Shown piece by piece: positions 39,035 to 48,458 of a DNA stretch of 64,000 nucleotides (positions within the stretch are counted from its first letter, which is position 1; each line of letters begins with the position of its first letter). Under the pieces are notes generated by a model that was not told the origin of the DNA, made no database searches, and was given only the letters and a program-made list of their open reading frames with translations. A program made the translations under genes and the position numbers. The DNA lies in the NCBI GenBank assembly GCA_022984795.1, contig JALIHJ010000057.1, forward strand, positions 62,001 through 126,000, given 5' to 3'. This stretch comes from Fabrea salina. Lineage: Eukaryota > Ciliophora > Heterotrichea > Heterotrichida > Fabreidae.

Positions 39035-39046
39035 CTTAATTCACAT

Positions 39047-39058
39047 ATGGTGAAATAA
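39047..39058 (+). promoter_or_regulatory. Conserved mini-uORF motif before BPI-like gene 2
   Basis: This is the second copy of ATGGTGAAATAATTATG (39047-39063), with the same Met-Val-Lys-stop and the same 2-nt distance to the main ATG. The whole space between the two genes is 26 bp. Confidence 0.45.
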
Positions 39059-39060
39059 TT

Positions 39061-40491
39061 ATGAAGGCATTGCTCGTTGTAGCAGGCTTGATTGTAGTAG
39101 CTTGGGGCTCAAAGGCAGGAGTTGAAGTGGGTTTTACAAGTGATGCCTTAGAGTCACTTAAAAAAGACGCTTTGCCCACTGTACTTCATAAAATCGGAAA
39201 CATCCAAATTCCAGAACAACAAGCTACTGTAGGAAAGGACTATTATAAAACCAAGATAAATGTTTACGACATAGTAGTTTCAGGCATTGATGCTGACATT
39301 GAGTCCTCTGATATTCAGTTCAAGCCTGACCACGAGTTTGCAGTTAAAATCAACGGCATCACTGCTAAAGCTAATTTCCAGTACCACTACGACGTGGATT
39401 CTATAGAAAGCGGAGGAGGCTCAGGAGATATTGATATCTCTGACACTAACGCTGACGCTGTTGTGGAAGTCACTGAAAGCAAAGGAAAACCTGTTGTGGG
39501 CATTGAAAGCTCTAATGTGACTTTGGGGAAACTCAACATTAAATTTGGCAATGACCCTTTGGGTTACATTGCTAACTTCCTTATAAGTTTATTTAAGAAT
39601 AAACTCACAGGAACTCTTGAGCAGGAAATAAACAAGGCTATAAAGAACTCGGGACAGCAAGCTATAGACAAAGCCTTAAGTACCCTGCCTATTTACATCA
39701 GGTTTGGTCAGATCCCACTTGCCGTTGACTACTCCCTTCCTTCAGACCCTCTAGTTAGGTCAGACTACGTCCAAGCATCTGCAGCAGGCATCTTCCTAGA
39801 CACTGACCACCCCAACTACAGTCCTCCTGTGAGTCCTCCTGTAGACCTGCCTGGGTTCGATGCGAACGGAAAGCAGATTCAGGTGATGCTTACAGACTAC
39901 ACCCTTAACACTGGACTTTACGCCTGCTACAAGGTAGGAATCATTAACTACAACGTCACCAGCAGTGTGATTCCTTCTAAATACCCCGTTCACTTAGACA
40001 CAACTTCGCTTAGTATACCTATTCCTGGCTTGGAAAAGAAATACGGAGCTGGAAAACCCTGCAACCTCTGGTGCTACGCTTCAGAGCAACCAAGCATCAA
40101 ATCTACTTCAGGAGAGATCCAAGGAAACATAGAAGTAAACTGTGAAGTGCAAGTTGAAGGAGTCTACAAAGTAGCTACTTTTGGCAACTCAATTGACTTC
40201 AGTGCTTCTGCTGTTTTGAAAGACTGGGTTGTGAGTGCTAGCTTGAAAGAAGCAGAAATACAATCTATAAAGGTAGTTGACAACCCGATTGAAAGTAACA
40301 TAGATGCAAAGGCCCTCAAGAACTTTTTTGACTTGATCCTTAAAGTAGTAGTTCCTATTCTTGACGTCATCGTGCTTGACCAAGGCATTCCACTGCCTAA
40401 AATTAAGCAAGTCGACCTCAGCAATTCAGAAGTTACCATTCAAAAAGGCTACTTGTTCATAGGAGCCACTCCTGTTTGGCACTTCGATTAA
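39061..40491 (+). CDS. Secreted BPI/LBP-family lipid-binding protein, copy 2
   Basis: The 476 residues have a signal peptide (KALLVVAGLIVVAWGS) and the same two-barrel layout as copy 1. Long stretches are nearly identical in DNA, such as the VDYSLPSDPLVRSDYVQASA region. Patches differ strongly, such as LGKLNIKFGNDPLGYIANF against LGHLDIHFHGDILGDIANW, and so do the last 90 residues. The mosaic pattern suggests gene conversion over a background of divergence, or selection on lipid-contact surfaces. It may have a different ligand from copy 1. It starts 26 bp after copy 1. Confidence 0.85.
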   Translation: MKALLVVAGLIVVAWGSKAGVEVGFTSDALESLKKDALPTVLHKIGNIQIPEQQATVGKDYYKTKINVYDIVVSGIDADIESSDIQFKPDHEFAVKINGITAKANFQYHYDVDSIESGGGSGDIDISDTNADAVVEVTESKGKPVVGIESSNVTLGKLNIKFGNDPLGYIANFLISLFKNKLTGTLEQEINKAIKNSGQQAIDKALSTLPIYIRFGQIPLAVDYSLPSDPLVRSDYVQASAAGIFLDTDHPNYSPPVSPPVDLPGFDANGKQIQVMLTDYTLNTGLYACYKVGIINYNVTSSVIPSKYPVHLDTTSLSIPIPGLEKKYGAGKPCNLWCYASEQPSIKSTSGEIQGNIEVNCEVQVEGVYKVATFGNSIDFSASAVLKDWVVSASLKEAEIQSIKVVDNPIESNIDAKALKNFFDLILKVVVPILDVIVLDQGIPLPKIKQVDLSNSEVTIQKGYLFIGATPVWHFD

Positions 40492-40513
40492 AACTAACTA
40501 ATGAAACTGATAA

Positions 40514-41749
40514 ATGGGGTCGATCATAAGCAGTAACTCCGAAGAGTCTTACAGCACCTTAAAAAACAAAGAAGACTTCAAAGAAATAGAAGACATTGCT
40601 TTGTCTTACAGCTGCATGGCTTCTAGTTACTACAAACAAGGAAAGTTCAAAGAAGCCGAGTCCTTGTTTTTGATGTGCAAGCAGTTTCGTGAAAAAATAT
40701 ACCCACCGAAACACCCTGGCTTTGCAAAGCTTTATGCTAACTTAGGAAGTCTTTACACCTACACCAGCCAAACTGACAAAGCAATGCACTACTTAAATCT
40801 CTGCAAAGAAATCAGAAAAGACACTTTGTGTGCGGACCACCCAGACTTAGCAGGAGTTTACAGTTTACTGGGGTCTCTGCAGTCTAAGTTAGAGAACTAC
40901 CAAGCAGCCCAAGATTACTTTTTTAAGAGTCTTAAAATCTACGAAAAGTCTTTGCCCTACAACGACCCTAAGGTTGCATCTGTGCTGAACAACTTAGGTT
41001 TAAACTTTTTTAACCAGGACTTGTGGGAGCAGGCTGAGGAGTACTACTGCAAAGCTGTGGAAATACTGCAGGACCAAAAAACTCCTTTGCAAGCAACCAC
41101 TTACAGCAACTTAGGAACTTTGTACAGGACTTCAGGAGACCACTCCAGTGCTAAGAAGTACCTTAAAGAAGCTTTAGCTATTAGAAAACAACTCTACCCA
41201 GCTAACCACCCAGAAATAGGCTTTTCTGAGAACAACATTGGGTCTTTATACTACAGCTTGGGAAAGTACTCTAAGTCAATTGGGCACTTTGAAGCAGCTG
41301 CTCAAATTCTAAAAAGCAGCCTTCCACCAACCCACCCCACTCTAATTCAGGTGTTTAAAAACCTAGCGTCTCTGTACTACACCTTAGGAAACTTCAGCCA
41401 GGCTGAATCACTTTACATAGACTGTGCAGGAATCTACAGTGAAGTTGGGGAGCAAAAACAAGAAGCTAGTATTTTAAACTTGCTAGGACTGCTTTACCAC
41501 ACTCAAGGAGACTACGAAAGGGCAAGGGACACCTACTCCAGAGCACTTTCACTGCAAGTTCCGGATTCACTTGCTTTAGAAGTGCTATCTAACTTAGCAG
41601 AGTTGTACTACAACAACAGTGAGAACCTCAGAGCTCTAGAAACCTTTTACAGAATAATTGACTTGCAAAAAAAGACCTTAAACTCTGATTCACCCACTCT
41701 AAAAAATGCAATGCTTAGAGTCCAAGAGTTGCAGGGTTTTGCTAATTAA
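40514..41749 (+). CDS. TPR protein (kinesin-light-chain-like repeats), possible myristoylation
   Basis: The 411 residues have about eight to nine tetratricopeptide repeats of the TPR_12/kinesin light chain type. Each is about 42 residues with an alternating SYSCMASSYYKQGKFKEAE and HPGFAKLYANLGSLYTY pattern. The N-terminus MGSIISS fits the N-myristoylation consensus (Gly2, Ser6), so membrane attachment is possible. It is probably a scaffold; no partner is visible. An upstream out-of-frame ATG at 40501 overlaps the start. Confidence 0.85.
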   Translation: MGSIISSNSEESYSTLKNKEDFKEIEDIALSYSCMASSYYKQGKFKEAESLFLMCKQFREKIYPPKHPGFAKLYANLGSLYTYTSQTDKAMHYLNLCKEIRKDTLCADHPDLAGVYSLLGSLQSKLENYQAAQDYFFKSLKIYEKSLPYNDPKVASVLNNLGLNFFNQDLWEQAEEYYCKAVEILQDQKTPLQATTYSNLGTLYRTSGDHSSAKKYLKEALAIRKQLYPANHPEIGFSENNIGSLYYSLGKYSKSIGHFEAAAQILKSSLPPTHPTLIQVFKNLASLYYTLGNFSQAESLYIDCAGIYSEVGEQKQEASILNLLGLLYHTQGDYERARDTYSRALSLQVPDSLALEVLSNLAELYYNNSENLRALETFYRIIDLQKKTLNSDSPTLKNAMLRVQELQGFAN

Positions 41750-41756
41750 TATAAAA

Positions 41757-42413
41757 ATGAACTTTGAAGATCCAGGACAAGACGCTAAGTTGCCGACTTA
41801 CTCTTTTAAAGGCATTCAGAGTTTCCAAGGAGACTTAGCAGTGTTTGCATCGACTCCTATGGCTGCAGCCTTTTGTTTGAGCCTTGTTGACGACTCCAAC
41901 AAGGTAAGTGAAATCTCTTGTAAAAGCGACTGGGGAAGTTTTAGCTCCAGCAAAACAGTGATCCACGTGTACTGTGTTTCAAACACTGTGTTTTTTATTG
42001 CTAACGAGTTCCTTAGAGACGAAATGGTTAAGTGGTGCTTGGAAGAGATCATGTCAGGCATGAACAGACCCCAAATGATGGTTGCACTTACTCACTTGAG
42101 GAAATTTGACTACTTGGGACAGGGCAAAGTCAAGTATGTAGCTACTAGCAAAGACCTTGTAGAAGGAGAGTTCTTAGAAAGAGGCAACGCAGTTACTGGA
42201 CTGGCAGCTGCAGTTCTAGAGTGGTCAAGAGCCAACCAGGTTCCTGGAGTTTCGTGTGTAGTTATTCCTGAGTGCAACGAGCTTTCTTTCGAAAACTTAG
42301 AGCTCTTCGAAGACGTTTTCAGAGTCCTAAAAAAAGACTTTGGAGAGAAAAAGTACTCAAGGGGCATTAGAATTGTGGAGTCCCAACTCTATAGCCACAA
42401 CGTTTATTTTTAA
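41757..42413 (+). CDS. Uncharacterised alpha/beta protein
   Basis: The start is at 41757 (MNFEDPGQDAK), 7 nt after the TPR gene's stop. A longer frame upstream overlaps the TPR gene and is a shadow. The protein is 218 residues of mixed helix and strand without TM, signal peptide or clear catalytic motif. The pattern of VIHVYCVSNTVFFIANEFL and VSCVVIPECNELS resembles small chaperone-like folds such as proteasome assembly chaperones. I cannot confirm this. Confidence 0.7.
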   Translation: MNFEDPGQDAKLPTYSFKGIQSFQGDLAVFASTPMAAAFCLSLVDDSNKVSEISCKSDWGSFSSSKTVIHVYCVSNTVFFIANEFLRDEMVKWCLEEIMSGMNRPQMMVALTHLRKFDYLGQGKVKYVATSKDLVEGEFLERGNAVTGLAAAVLEWSRANQVPGVSCVVIPECNELSFENLELFEDVFRVLKKDFGEKKYSRGIRIVESQLYSHNVYF

Positions 42414-42425
42414 TATCATTCTAAT

Positions 42426-43379
42426 ATGGAATTGGTTCTGTGGAAGTGTATAGCTTTGGTAGCCTTGATAGTAATATCCAGTCTGGGGTTTATAGTTCCT
42501 TTACAGCTAAAATTCTGCACAAGGAAGTATGCAAGCATTGGAAATGCTTACTCAGGAGGAATTTTTTTGTCAATAGCCCTGATGCACTTATTGCCAGAAG
42601 CAACAGAAAGGATCCAAGACAGTGTTGGCGGTCACATACCTCTTTCGCAGCTTTTAACTATTTGTGGGTACCTTGTTGTTTTGATAGTTGACAAAGTTTT
42701 AGTTGACTCGCATCAACTTCTTTCGCACGGGAAAAAGCATGTTGACTTAGGAGCACATGATCCCGACCACCACAACGGAGACGAGGAGGAAACTAGGTTC
42801 AAGCATGTGATTTCTACTCTGAGTCGTATGGTGTGCCATAGTTATGCTGGTTCGGGCGAGATGTGTGAGAACGTCTGCCAAAAAGAGAATCCGAGTCAAA
42901 GAATGAAAGAACCCTTGTTAAGAGAACCGCACAAAAAAGACGACTTTAAGCTGAAACTCAATTCTATTATCTTAGCTGTGGCTTTAAGCATTCATTCAGT
43001 GTTTGAAGGAATTGCAATAGGGCTCCAGGATGAATTCCCCCACTTAGTGAAACTTGCAGTTGCAGTTTGCATCCACAAGTTCCCAGCAGCACTGGCACTT
43101 GCTTTTAACTTCATCAAGCACAAAAGCTTCAGTTGGGGAATCATGGGTATTTTCATAATGTCAAGTCCAGTAGGAATTCTAGTAGGAACTCTTCTAACTA
43201 TTTACGTGAACCAAATAGTCGAAGGAGTGTTTCTTGCACTAAGTACAGGGACCTTTTTTTACATTGCAGCTTCTGAAATCGTTGTAGAAGAATTCTCAGT
43301 TTCAAGAAACAAGCTAGCCAAGTGCTTAGCCCTTATGTTAGGCGTAGCTACTACAACAGCTCTTTGTTTTTACCACTAG
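42426..43379 (+). CDS. ZIP-family metal transporter (SLC39)
   Basis: This is a zinc or iron importer into the cytosol. The 317 residues have eight hydrophobic segments. The first block (MELVLWKCIALVALIVISSLGF) holds TM1. The His-rich loop between TM3 and TM4 has HDPDHHNGDEEE. TM4 has the metal-site motif HSVFEGIAIG, and TM5 has CIHKFPAALALAFN with the conserved His. These are as in ZIP1-3. It is 12 nt after the preceding gene. Metal preference cannot be set from the sequence. Confidence 0.92.
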   Translation: MELVLWKCIALVALIVISSLGFIVPLQLKFCTRKYASIGNAYSGGIFLSIALMHLLPEATERIQDSVGGHIPLSQLLTICGYLVVLIVDKVLVDSHQLLSHGKKHVDLGAHDPDHHNGDEEETRFKHVISTLSRMVCHSYAGSGEMCENVCQKENPSQRMKEPLLREPHKKDDFKLKLNSIILAVALSIHSVFEGIAIGLQDEFPHLVKLAVAVCIHKFPAALALAFNFIKHKSFSWGIMGIFIMSSPVGILVGTLLTIYVNQIVEGVFLALSTGTFFYIAASEIVVEEFSVSRNKLAKCLALMLGVATTTALCFYH

Positions 43380-43407
43380 TAAACACATCGACTTAATAAT
43401 TTACATA

Positions 43408-44238
43408 ATGAAAATGCCAAACAATATCAAAACTTTGGTTGACTGCAATTCGCATGACCAATCAAAGCCTTACAAAAAGCCTAAGCTGGAGGCAGACTTG
43501 GGCAAGCAAGCCAGTCTTTCAGACCAAAGTCGAGAGTTCCTTACTTGTATAGCAACTTCTCAGGAGACTCCTCTGGAACTTAAGCGGTTGCCTTTACTGA
43601 GGATACTTACCCAAACGGCCCAAGTCCTAGAGATGAACGAGCTCGAAATTGCTTACTGGTCTATTGTACTGAATAAATGGGTATGGAATGTATCCAACTA
43701 CTTAAAGGAAATCATAATTTTCAGCGGCTTAGCTGTCAAAAAAATACTCAACCAAAATGTGGAATTGCTTGAAAAAAAGCTAGAGTTCAAGTACTACAAG
43801 TTCAGAGAAAAGTTCCAGTCTTGGAGTCAAAGGCACTTTAAGAACCTTTCGGTGAGCCCCATAAAACTTAACTCTGAGTACCTAAAACTAAGTGCAAAGT
43901 CCAACTTAATCAACAGAGAACTGCTTAACTACAACTTTTACGTAGACGAAATTCTGCAGATTGCCCCTTCGAACTACGAAGAAAGTGAGGACCTAGAATG
44001 CGATTATGAAGAAGACGAAGAAGACGAAGAATTCAAACTGCCCCAACTCATGTCCCTCAATTCAGTTTTGAGGGAAGCCACCTCTGACATTCCTGAAATC
44101 TACACCAGAGAAATTCTTTTTGAAAGCGAGTTTTGTGAAGACGAAAACTTTTTTAAGTTCAGAAAGTCAGATGAAGAAATCAACTCTCCTGCTAAACTGC
44201 ACCCAGTTGTTTCAGACGATAAACTCTTTAGGTGCTAA
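43408..44238 (+). CDS. Uncharacterised protein with acidic tail
   Basis: The 276 residues begin with a basic region KPYKKPKLE (possible nuclear signal). A helical middle follows (LEIAYWSIVLNKWVWNVSNYL), then an acidic run EEDEEDEEF near residue 210. There is no membrane segment. It could be a ciliate-specific nuclear or cytoskeletal protein. No family is recognised. Confidence 0.7.
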   Translation: MKMPNNIKTLVDCNSHDQSKPYKKPKLEADLGKQASLSDQSREFLTCIATSQETPLELKRLPLLRILTQTAQVLEMNELEIAYWSIVLNKWVWNVSNYLKEIIIFSGLAVKKILNQNVELLEKKLEFKYYKFREKFQSWSQRHFKNLSVSPIKLNSEYLKLSAKSNLINRELLNYNFYVDEILQIAPSNYEESEDLECDYEEDEEDEEFKLPQLMSLNSVLREATSDIPEIYTREILFESEFCEDENFFKFRKSDEEINSPAKLHPVVSDDKLFRC

Positions 44239-44285
44239 TGTCCTATATTAACTTGTCAATATAAACTTATAAATACACGTGTGCA

Positions 44286-44912
44286 ATGGATGAACTCTTT
44301 GGGTACGTACCTCCGGTAACAAAGTACATTTGTTTGTCAGCCTTGGCAACATCAACTCTGTGTTCGCTGCACTTCATCGGCATGCAAGACTTGTTTTTTG
44401 ATACAAATCTTGTGCTGGAAAAACTTGAAATTTGGAGAGTCTTTACAACTTTCACTTACTTCGGGGACTTCAACATATTTACCTTTTTGAACTTGTTCAT
44501 GCTGTTTCAGAACTGCAAGATGCTAGAGGTTATGATCTTCCAGGGAGCAAAGGCTGAGTTCCTGAACTTCATTCTTTTTAGCTCCTCAATGTTGTTACTT
44601 TTAGCTCCTTTTTTGAACTTGTTGTTTCTGTCTGAGTCTTTGCTGATGTGCATCCTTTATTTGCTCAGCAAAAAGAACAGAGAAGGCCAGTTTGGGTTTT
44701 TGTTTATGCCAATGCTTAGAATTCCTTCTACTTTCTTGCCTTATGTGTACCTTATGTTGGGCATGTTCAGCAGGTCACTTGTCGTAGGCATGTCAATAGG
44801 CCACTTGTATTACTACTTCGAAGAAGTCCTACCCAAACTCCCTAACTTTGAAGGTTTCAGGCCTCTCAAACCCCTTAGCCCTGTGTGCTGGCTTGCAGCA
44901 AGAATAGCTTAA
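44286..44912 (+). CDS. DERL: Derlin (Der1-like rhomboid pseudoprotease)
   Basis: Derlins form part of the ER retrotranslocation channel and recruit p97/VCP for ERAD. The 208 residues have about six hydrophobic segments. The WR motif lies in LEKLEIWRVFTTFTYFG, and the GxxxG-like TM block is SLVVGMSIGHLYYYFEEVLP. Both are diagnostic. The catalytic Ser-His pair of rhomboids is not seen, as expected for derlins. The C-terminal SHP box of human Derlin-1 and -2 is not evident in the short tail (CWLAARIA). Two other p97-linked genes lie downstream in this window. Confidence 0.92.
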   Translation: MDELFGYVPPVTKYICLSALATSTLCSLHFIGMQDLFFDTNLVLEKLEIWRVFTTFTYFGDFNIFTFLNLFMLFQNCKMLEVMIFQGAKAEFLNFILFSSSMLLLLAPFLNLLFLSESLLMCILYLLSKKNREGQFGFLFMPMLRIPSTFLPYVYLMLGMFSRSLVVGMSIGHLYYYFEEVLPKLPNFEGFRPLKPLSPVCWLAARIA

Positions 44913-44914
44913 TG

Positions 44915-45772
44915 TTAATTATGTTCTAGTCTGAAGTGCTTTAGTTGTCTTTCGTAGTAGCTTGCTAGCTTGCAGCACGTTCTGGAGTTCTTTACTATTT
45001 CATAGGCTTCTTCGTAAGGGATTTTGTAGTACTGCATCAAAAACCCTACCACGAGAGCACAAGACCTGTTGCGGCCTCTGTAGCAGTGCACAAGCACATT
45101 CCCTTCTGCCAAGCTAGACTCTATGAACTTGTAGGAGTGCTCAATTGCTCCTATCAAGTCGGAGTGTTCGTTGTCTTCAAAGTCAAGCACCATGTAGCCC
45201 TGCTTGATGGTTGTGAAGCTAGAAGGTTTGTTGCGCAGTCCTAATGACAGTATGGCTTTTATGTTGTTTTGGCGCAAAGTGCACAAATCGTTGGCAACTG
45301 AAAGGTCAGATATAAAAATACTAAAGTAAGTAGCTTCAGGCATGCTTGGGTCTACTTGGACTTTGCTGATAACTCCGAATTCCGAAGTATGGTACGGAGA
45401 AGGCGGTTCGTCACACAAGTAGTTCCACTGGAGTTCGTTAAGTCCTATGGTTTTGTTTCTGTACATTTCTCTTTGAGTTACAAAATCTTCGCTTGGCTTT
45501 CTAGGCAGTTTGCTTTTAACCTTAGTTGGGTTTTTGGTAGGACTTTTGGGTGACTCAGAGCCCAGTCTGCGGAAGGAAGAATCTATGATGTGGTAATTTT
45601 TTTTTTCGTTTTCAGGCAACTTCTTCCAAGCTTCTTGAAGTAGGGTCATATTACGTCTCTGTCTTGGACTTAGTGTCTTTCTTTTTGGGTGACTTTCAGT
45701 TGCCCTCGGGAATTTATGTCCTGAGTTCCTCAAGTGCAGGTTTGATATCACATCTTCTTCGTAAGGATCCAT
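44915..45772 (-). CDS. Dual-specificity phosphatase
   Basis: The N-terminal 140 residues are basic and disordered, with SPxK-type sites (GSESPKSPTKNP). A DSP domain follows (about residues 145-285). The P-loop is HCYRGRNRS, which fits HCX5R with Cys as nucleophile. The general-acid loop is LDFEDNEHSDL. The first helix has DLSVANDLCTLRQNNIKAILSL. Closest in style are plant and protist DSP/MKP-like enzymes. The substrate is unknown. It is convergent with derlin with 2 nt between stops. Confidence 0.9.
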   Translation of the reverse strand: MDPYEEDVISNLHLRNSGHKFPRATESHPKRKTLSPRQRRNMTLLQEAWKKLPENEKKNYHIIDSSFRRLGSESPKSPTKNPTKVKSKLPRKPSEDFVTQREMYRNKTIGLNELQWNYLCDEPPSPYHTSEFGVISKVQVDPSMPEATYFSIFISDLSVANDLCTLRQNNIKAILSLGLRNKPSSFTTIKQGYMVLDFEDNEHSDLIGAIEHSYKFIESSLAEGNVLVHCYRGRNRSCALVVGFLMQYYKIPYEEAYEIVKNSRTCCKLASYYERQLKHFRLEHN

Positions 45773-45794
45773 TTTAGTAATATTGCAAGATTAA

Positions 45795-47099
45795 TTATCT
45801 TAATTCAGCGAAGGACGGAAACAGTGAGTTTCCGGATTCAAAACTGCATTTACTGCTTGGAAAGGCCTTCCAAAATCTTAGGGTTTCGTCACCTGCTCCA
45901 GTAACGATTGTTTCGCCATCTGGACTCATGGCTAAGTAAAGCACCCTATAGGTGTGTCCAGTAAGTGTGGCAACCTTAGACATTCCTGGATACTTCCAAA
46001 GGACTACCTGGTTCATGGAGTACCCGTGAGTAGAAACTAACTCGTTAGTTGTTTTGGAAAACATCACGTTGCACACTTGAGACCCTGTATCCACACTGTT
46101 GATTTGCTCGTTAGTAAGTGTGTTCCAAAACTTAATAGTTCGGTCAGCAGTGCCTCCTCCAGACACTAAAAGCCCGTTTTGGTGAGGAGACCAAGCCAAA
46201 GCTTTCACAGCAGCTTTGTGGTCAGAAAGTTTGGCAGTGGGCGAAGTAGAGTGAGGTGTCCAAAGCATTATTTTGTTGTCGTTGCCGCCTGAGCACAACT
46301 GGGTTTCGTCAAAAGACCACTTGAGTCCACAAACTTCCTGTTTGTGTCCTGTGAGTCTAGAAATGTACTCGCTGGGAGACCTTATGTCTCTGTTGAGGAT
46401 GGACCTGTCGCGAGAAGCTGTTGAAAATATTCTTGAGTTCCAAGCTGCAGTTCCCACTCTGCCTGTGTGGCCAGCAAACGACCTAATTAACTTGTTGCAA
46501 GAAATATCCCATAAGAAAACTGTTCCTTGGTGAGTACCTACAGTCAAGTGAGGTCCTTCTTGGGACCAAGCAACAGTTGTGATGGAGTCGTTGTAACCTA
46601 AGTCACAGAGTTTGTGTACCTTTGCATTGGAAGCGTTCCAAATGTATACGCAGGAGCCCAGGCCTACACTGAGTAAGTTGTCTGGTGACCAGTCCAGCAG
46701 GTTCAGGTAAAAGTCGTCCTGGAGTGCAGGGGCGTCTAGGACCTTGTAGGGGGACTTGGGGATTTTCCTGTGTGACTTAAGTGGTGAATAGAATTCCTGA
46801 CAGGAAAAGTTAGATTGGGATTTGTTTTCTTTCTCGTAAGGGACTTGTGAGTACTTAAGTATGTTTTCAGTAGGCTGGGATTTGGTGTTGAATAGCTGTG
46901 TCTGCAGGAGCGACGTGAAAAGTTGCGAATTATTTTCGTGGTCTCCTGCGTAATTTAGCAATTGCTTGTCTTCCTCGAGCTTTTCAAAGCCTGTGCTCAG
47001 GTTGGAAGAAGCTCGGTTGGGTATGTACCTTTCAGCAAATTTGTTGCTTTGGGTTTTTGTGTGGGTACAAGAAGGCTTCGTTGTAACAGATAAATTCAT
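45795..47099 (-). CDS. FZR1: APC/C activator of the CDH1/FZR type
   Basis: This protein recruits substrates to the anaphase-promoting complex in late mitosis and G1. The C-box ERYIPNR is near residue 25 (consensus DRYIPxR). The linker KVLDAPALQDDFYLNLLDWS is typical of CDC20/CDH1. Seven WD repeats follow (GHTGRVGTAAW, GHKQEVCGLKW, SDHKAAVKALAW, GHTYRVLYLAM). The tail ends ELR rather than the classical Ile-Arg tail that docks to APC3. CDH1 type is preferred because the C-box sits near the N-terminus and DAPALQDDFY matches. The ORF is continuous. Confidence 0.9.
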   Translation of the reverse strand: MNLSVTTKPSCTHTKTQSNKFAERYIPNRASSNLSTGFEKLEEDKQLLNYAGDHENNSQLFTSLLQTQLFNTKSQPTENILKYSQVPYEKENKSQSNFSCQEFYSPLKSHRKIPKSPYKVLDAPALQDDFYLNLLDWSPDNLLSVGLGSCVYIWNASNAKVHKLCDLGYNDSITTVAWSQEGPHLTVGTHQGTVFLWDISCNKLIRSFAGHTGRVGTAAWNSRIFSTASRDRSILNRDIRSPSEYISRLTGHKQEVCGLKWSFDETQLCSGGNDNKIMLWTPHSTSPTAKLSDHKAAVKALAWSPHQNGLLVSGGGTADRTIKFWNTLTNEQINSVDTGSQVCNVMFSKTTNELVSTHGYSMNQVVLWKYPGMSKVATLTGHTYRVLYLAMSPDGETIVTGAGDETLRFWKAFPSSKCSFESGNSLFPSFAELR

Positions 47100-47256
47100 T
47101 TAATTATCTAACGAAAAAATGGGAAATCGTTAGAGTTCACTTAAGATTTTCGAAGTCATTTTAGTGCTTCTAGAAGTGGTTGATTAAGTAGTACTTTAGT
47201 ATAGTTATTAGGTAAATTAGTTTACTTTAAATGGTGTGGGTTAAATCAGTAAAAAT

Positions 47257-48450
47257 ATGTTAAGAAAAGCAATAAGAAGATTTTCAAGTTTTAACTGGGA
47301 AGATCCCCTTAACATGACTAGTCTTTTAACTGAAGAAGAAGTTATGATAGCCAACTCTGCAAGGGACTTCGCCCAAGAAGTCCTCCAGCCCAGAGTCAGA
47401 GAAGCCTACAACGAAGAAAGGGTTGATACCCAAATCATGAAGGAACTAGGCGAAAGGGGCTTTTTGGGCTGCACCTACACTGAGTTTGGTCTTCCAGGGA
47501 TTTCCACTACAGCTTACGGTCTCGTAAATAGGGAAATCGAAGGAGTTGACAGTGGGTACCGCTCTGCTATGAGTGTACAAAATGGCCTAGTAATATACCC
47601 CATCATAACTTACGGGCCAGAAAAACTTAAGGAACGACTTATTCCGAAGCTTGCCAGTGGTGAACTTATTGGGTGTTTCGGACTGACTGAGCCCAACCAT
47701 GGCTCAAACCCAAGTGGCATGGAAACCAAAGCTGTGAAGCAAGGAAGCAAGTACATCGTTTCTGGTTCTAAAACTTGGATAACTCACTCGCCCATAGCTG
47801 ACGTGTTTGTGATCTGGGCGCGCTCTAGCGAAGACGACGACATTCACGGGTTCGTGCTAGAAAAAGGGATGCCTGGACTAACTGCTCCTAAGATTGAAGG
47901 AAAGCTTTCTTTAAGAGCCAGTGTGACAGGCATGATTATGATGGACCAAGTAGAAGTGCCTGAAGAAAACATGCTGAACGTCAAAGGTCTGAAAGCGCCT
48001 ATGTCCTGTTTGAACAACGCTAGGTTAGGAATAGCTTGGGGTACTTTAGGGGCAGCTCAGACGTGCTTCAAAATTGCCAGAGACTACACGCTGGAGCGCA
48101 AGCAGTTTGGAAAGCCCTTAGCTCAGTTCCAGTTGATCCAAAAGAAGTTTGCAGACATGGCTACGGACATTTCTTTAGGCCTTCAAGGAGTACTTCAAGT
48201 CTCCAGACTTAAAGAACAAGGAAAAATAGTGCCTGAACAGATTTCGCTTATAAAAAGGAACAACTGCCAAAAAGCTTTGCAGATCGCAAGGGAGTGCAGA
48301 GACATACTTGGAGGAAACGGAATAGTTGACGAGTATCACGTGATGAGGCACAGCACCAACCTTGAAACTGTGAACACTTACGAAGGCACCTCTGATATCC
48401 ACGCTTTGATTCTAGGGAAAGCTATTACAGGCTTGCAAGGTTTTAAGTAA
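47257..48450 (+). CDS. GCDH: Glutaryl-CoA dehydrogenase
   Basis: This is a mitochondrial FAD enzyme that oxidatively decarboxylates glutaryl-CoA to crotonyl-CoA in lysine and tryptophan breakdown. The 397 residues start with a basic presequence ([18 protein letters not shown]). FWDPL-like NWEDPL and [16 protein letters not shown] are typical of GCDH among acyl-CoA dehydrogenases. [16 protein letters not shown] is the FAD-binding signature. The catalytic Glu is in [18 protein letters not shown]. The 157-bp upstream gap to FZR is the widest divergent spacer in the window. Confidence 0.96.
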   Translation: MLRKAIRRFSSFNWEDPLNMTSLLTEEEVMIANSARDFAQEVLQPRVREAYNEERVDTQIMKELGERGFLGCTYTEFGLPGISTTAYGLVNREIEGVDSGYRSAMSVQNGLVIYPIITYGPEKLKERLIPKLASGELIGCFGLTEPNHGSNPSGMETKAVKQGSKYIVSGSKTWITHSPIADVFVIWARSSEDDDIHGFVLEKGMPGLTAPKIEGKLSLRASVTGMIMMDQVEVPEENMLNVKGLKAPMSCLNNARLGIAWGTLGAAQTCFKIARDYTLERKQFGKPLAQFQLIQKKFADMATDISLGLQGVLQVSRLKEQGKIVPEQISLIKRNNCQKALQIARECRDILGGNGIVDEYHVMRHSTNLETVNTYEGTSDIHALILGKAITGLQGFK

Positions 48451-48458
48451 AGTGTTAG

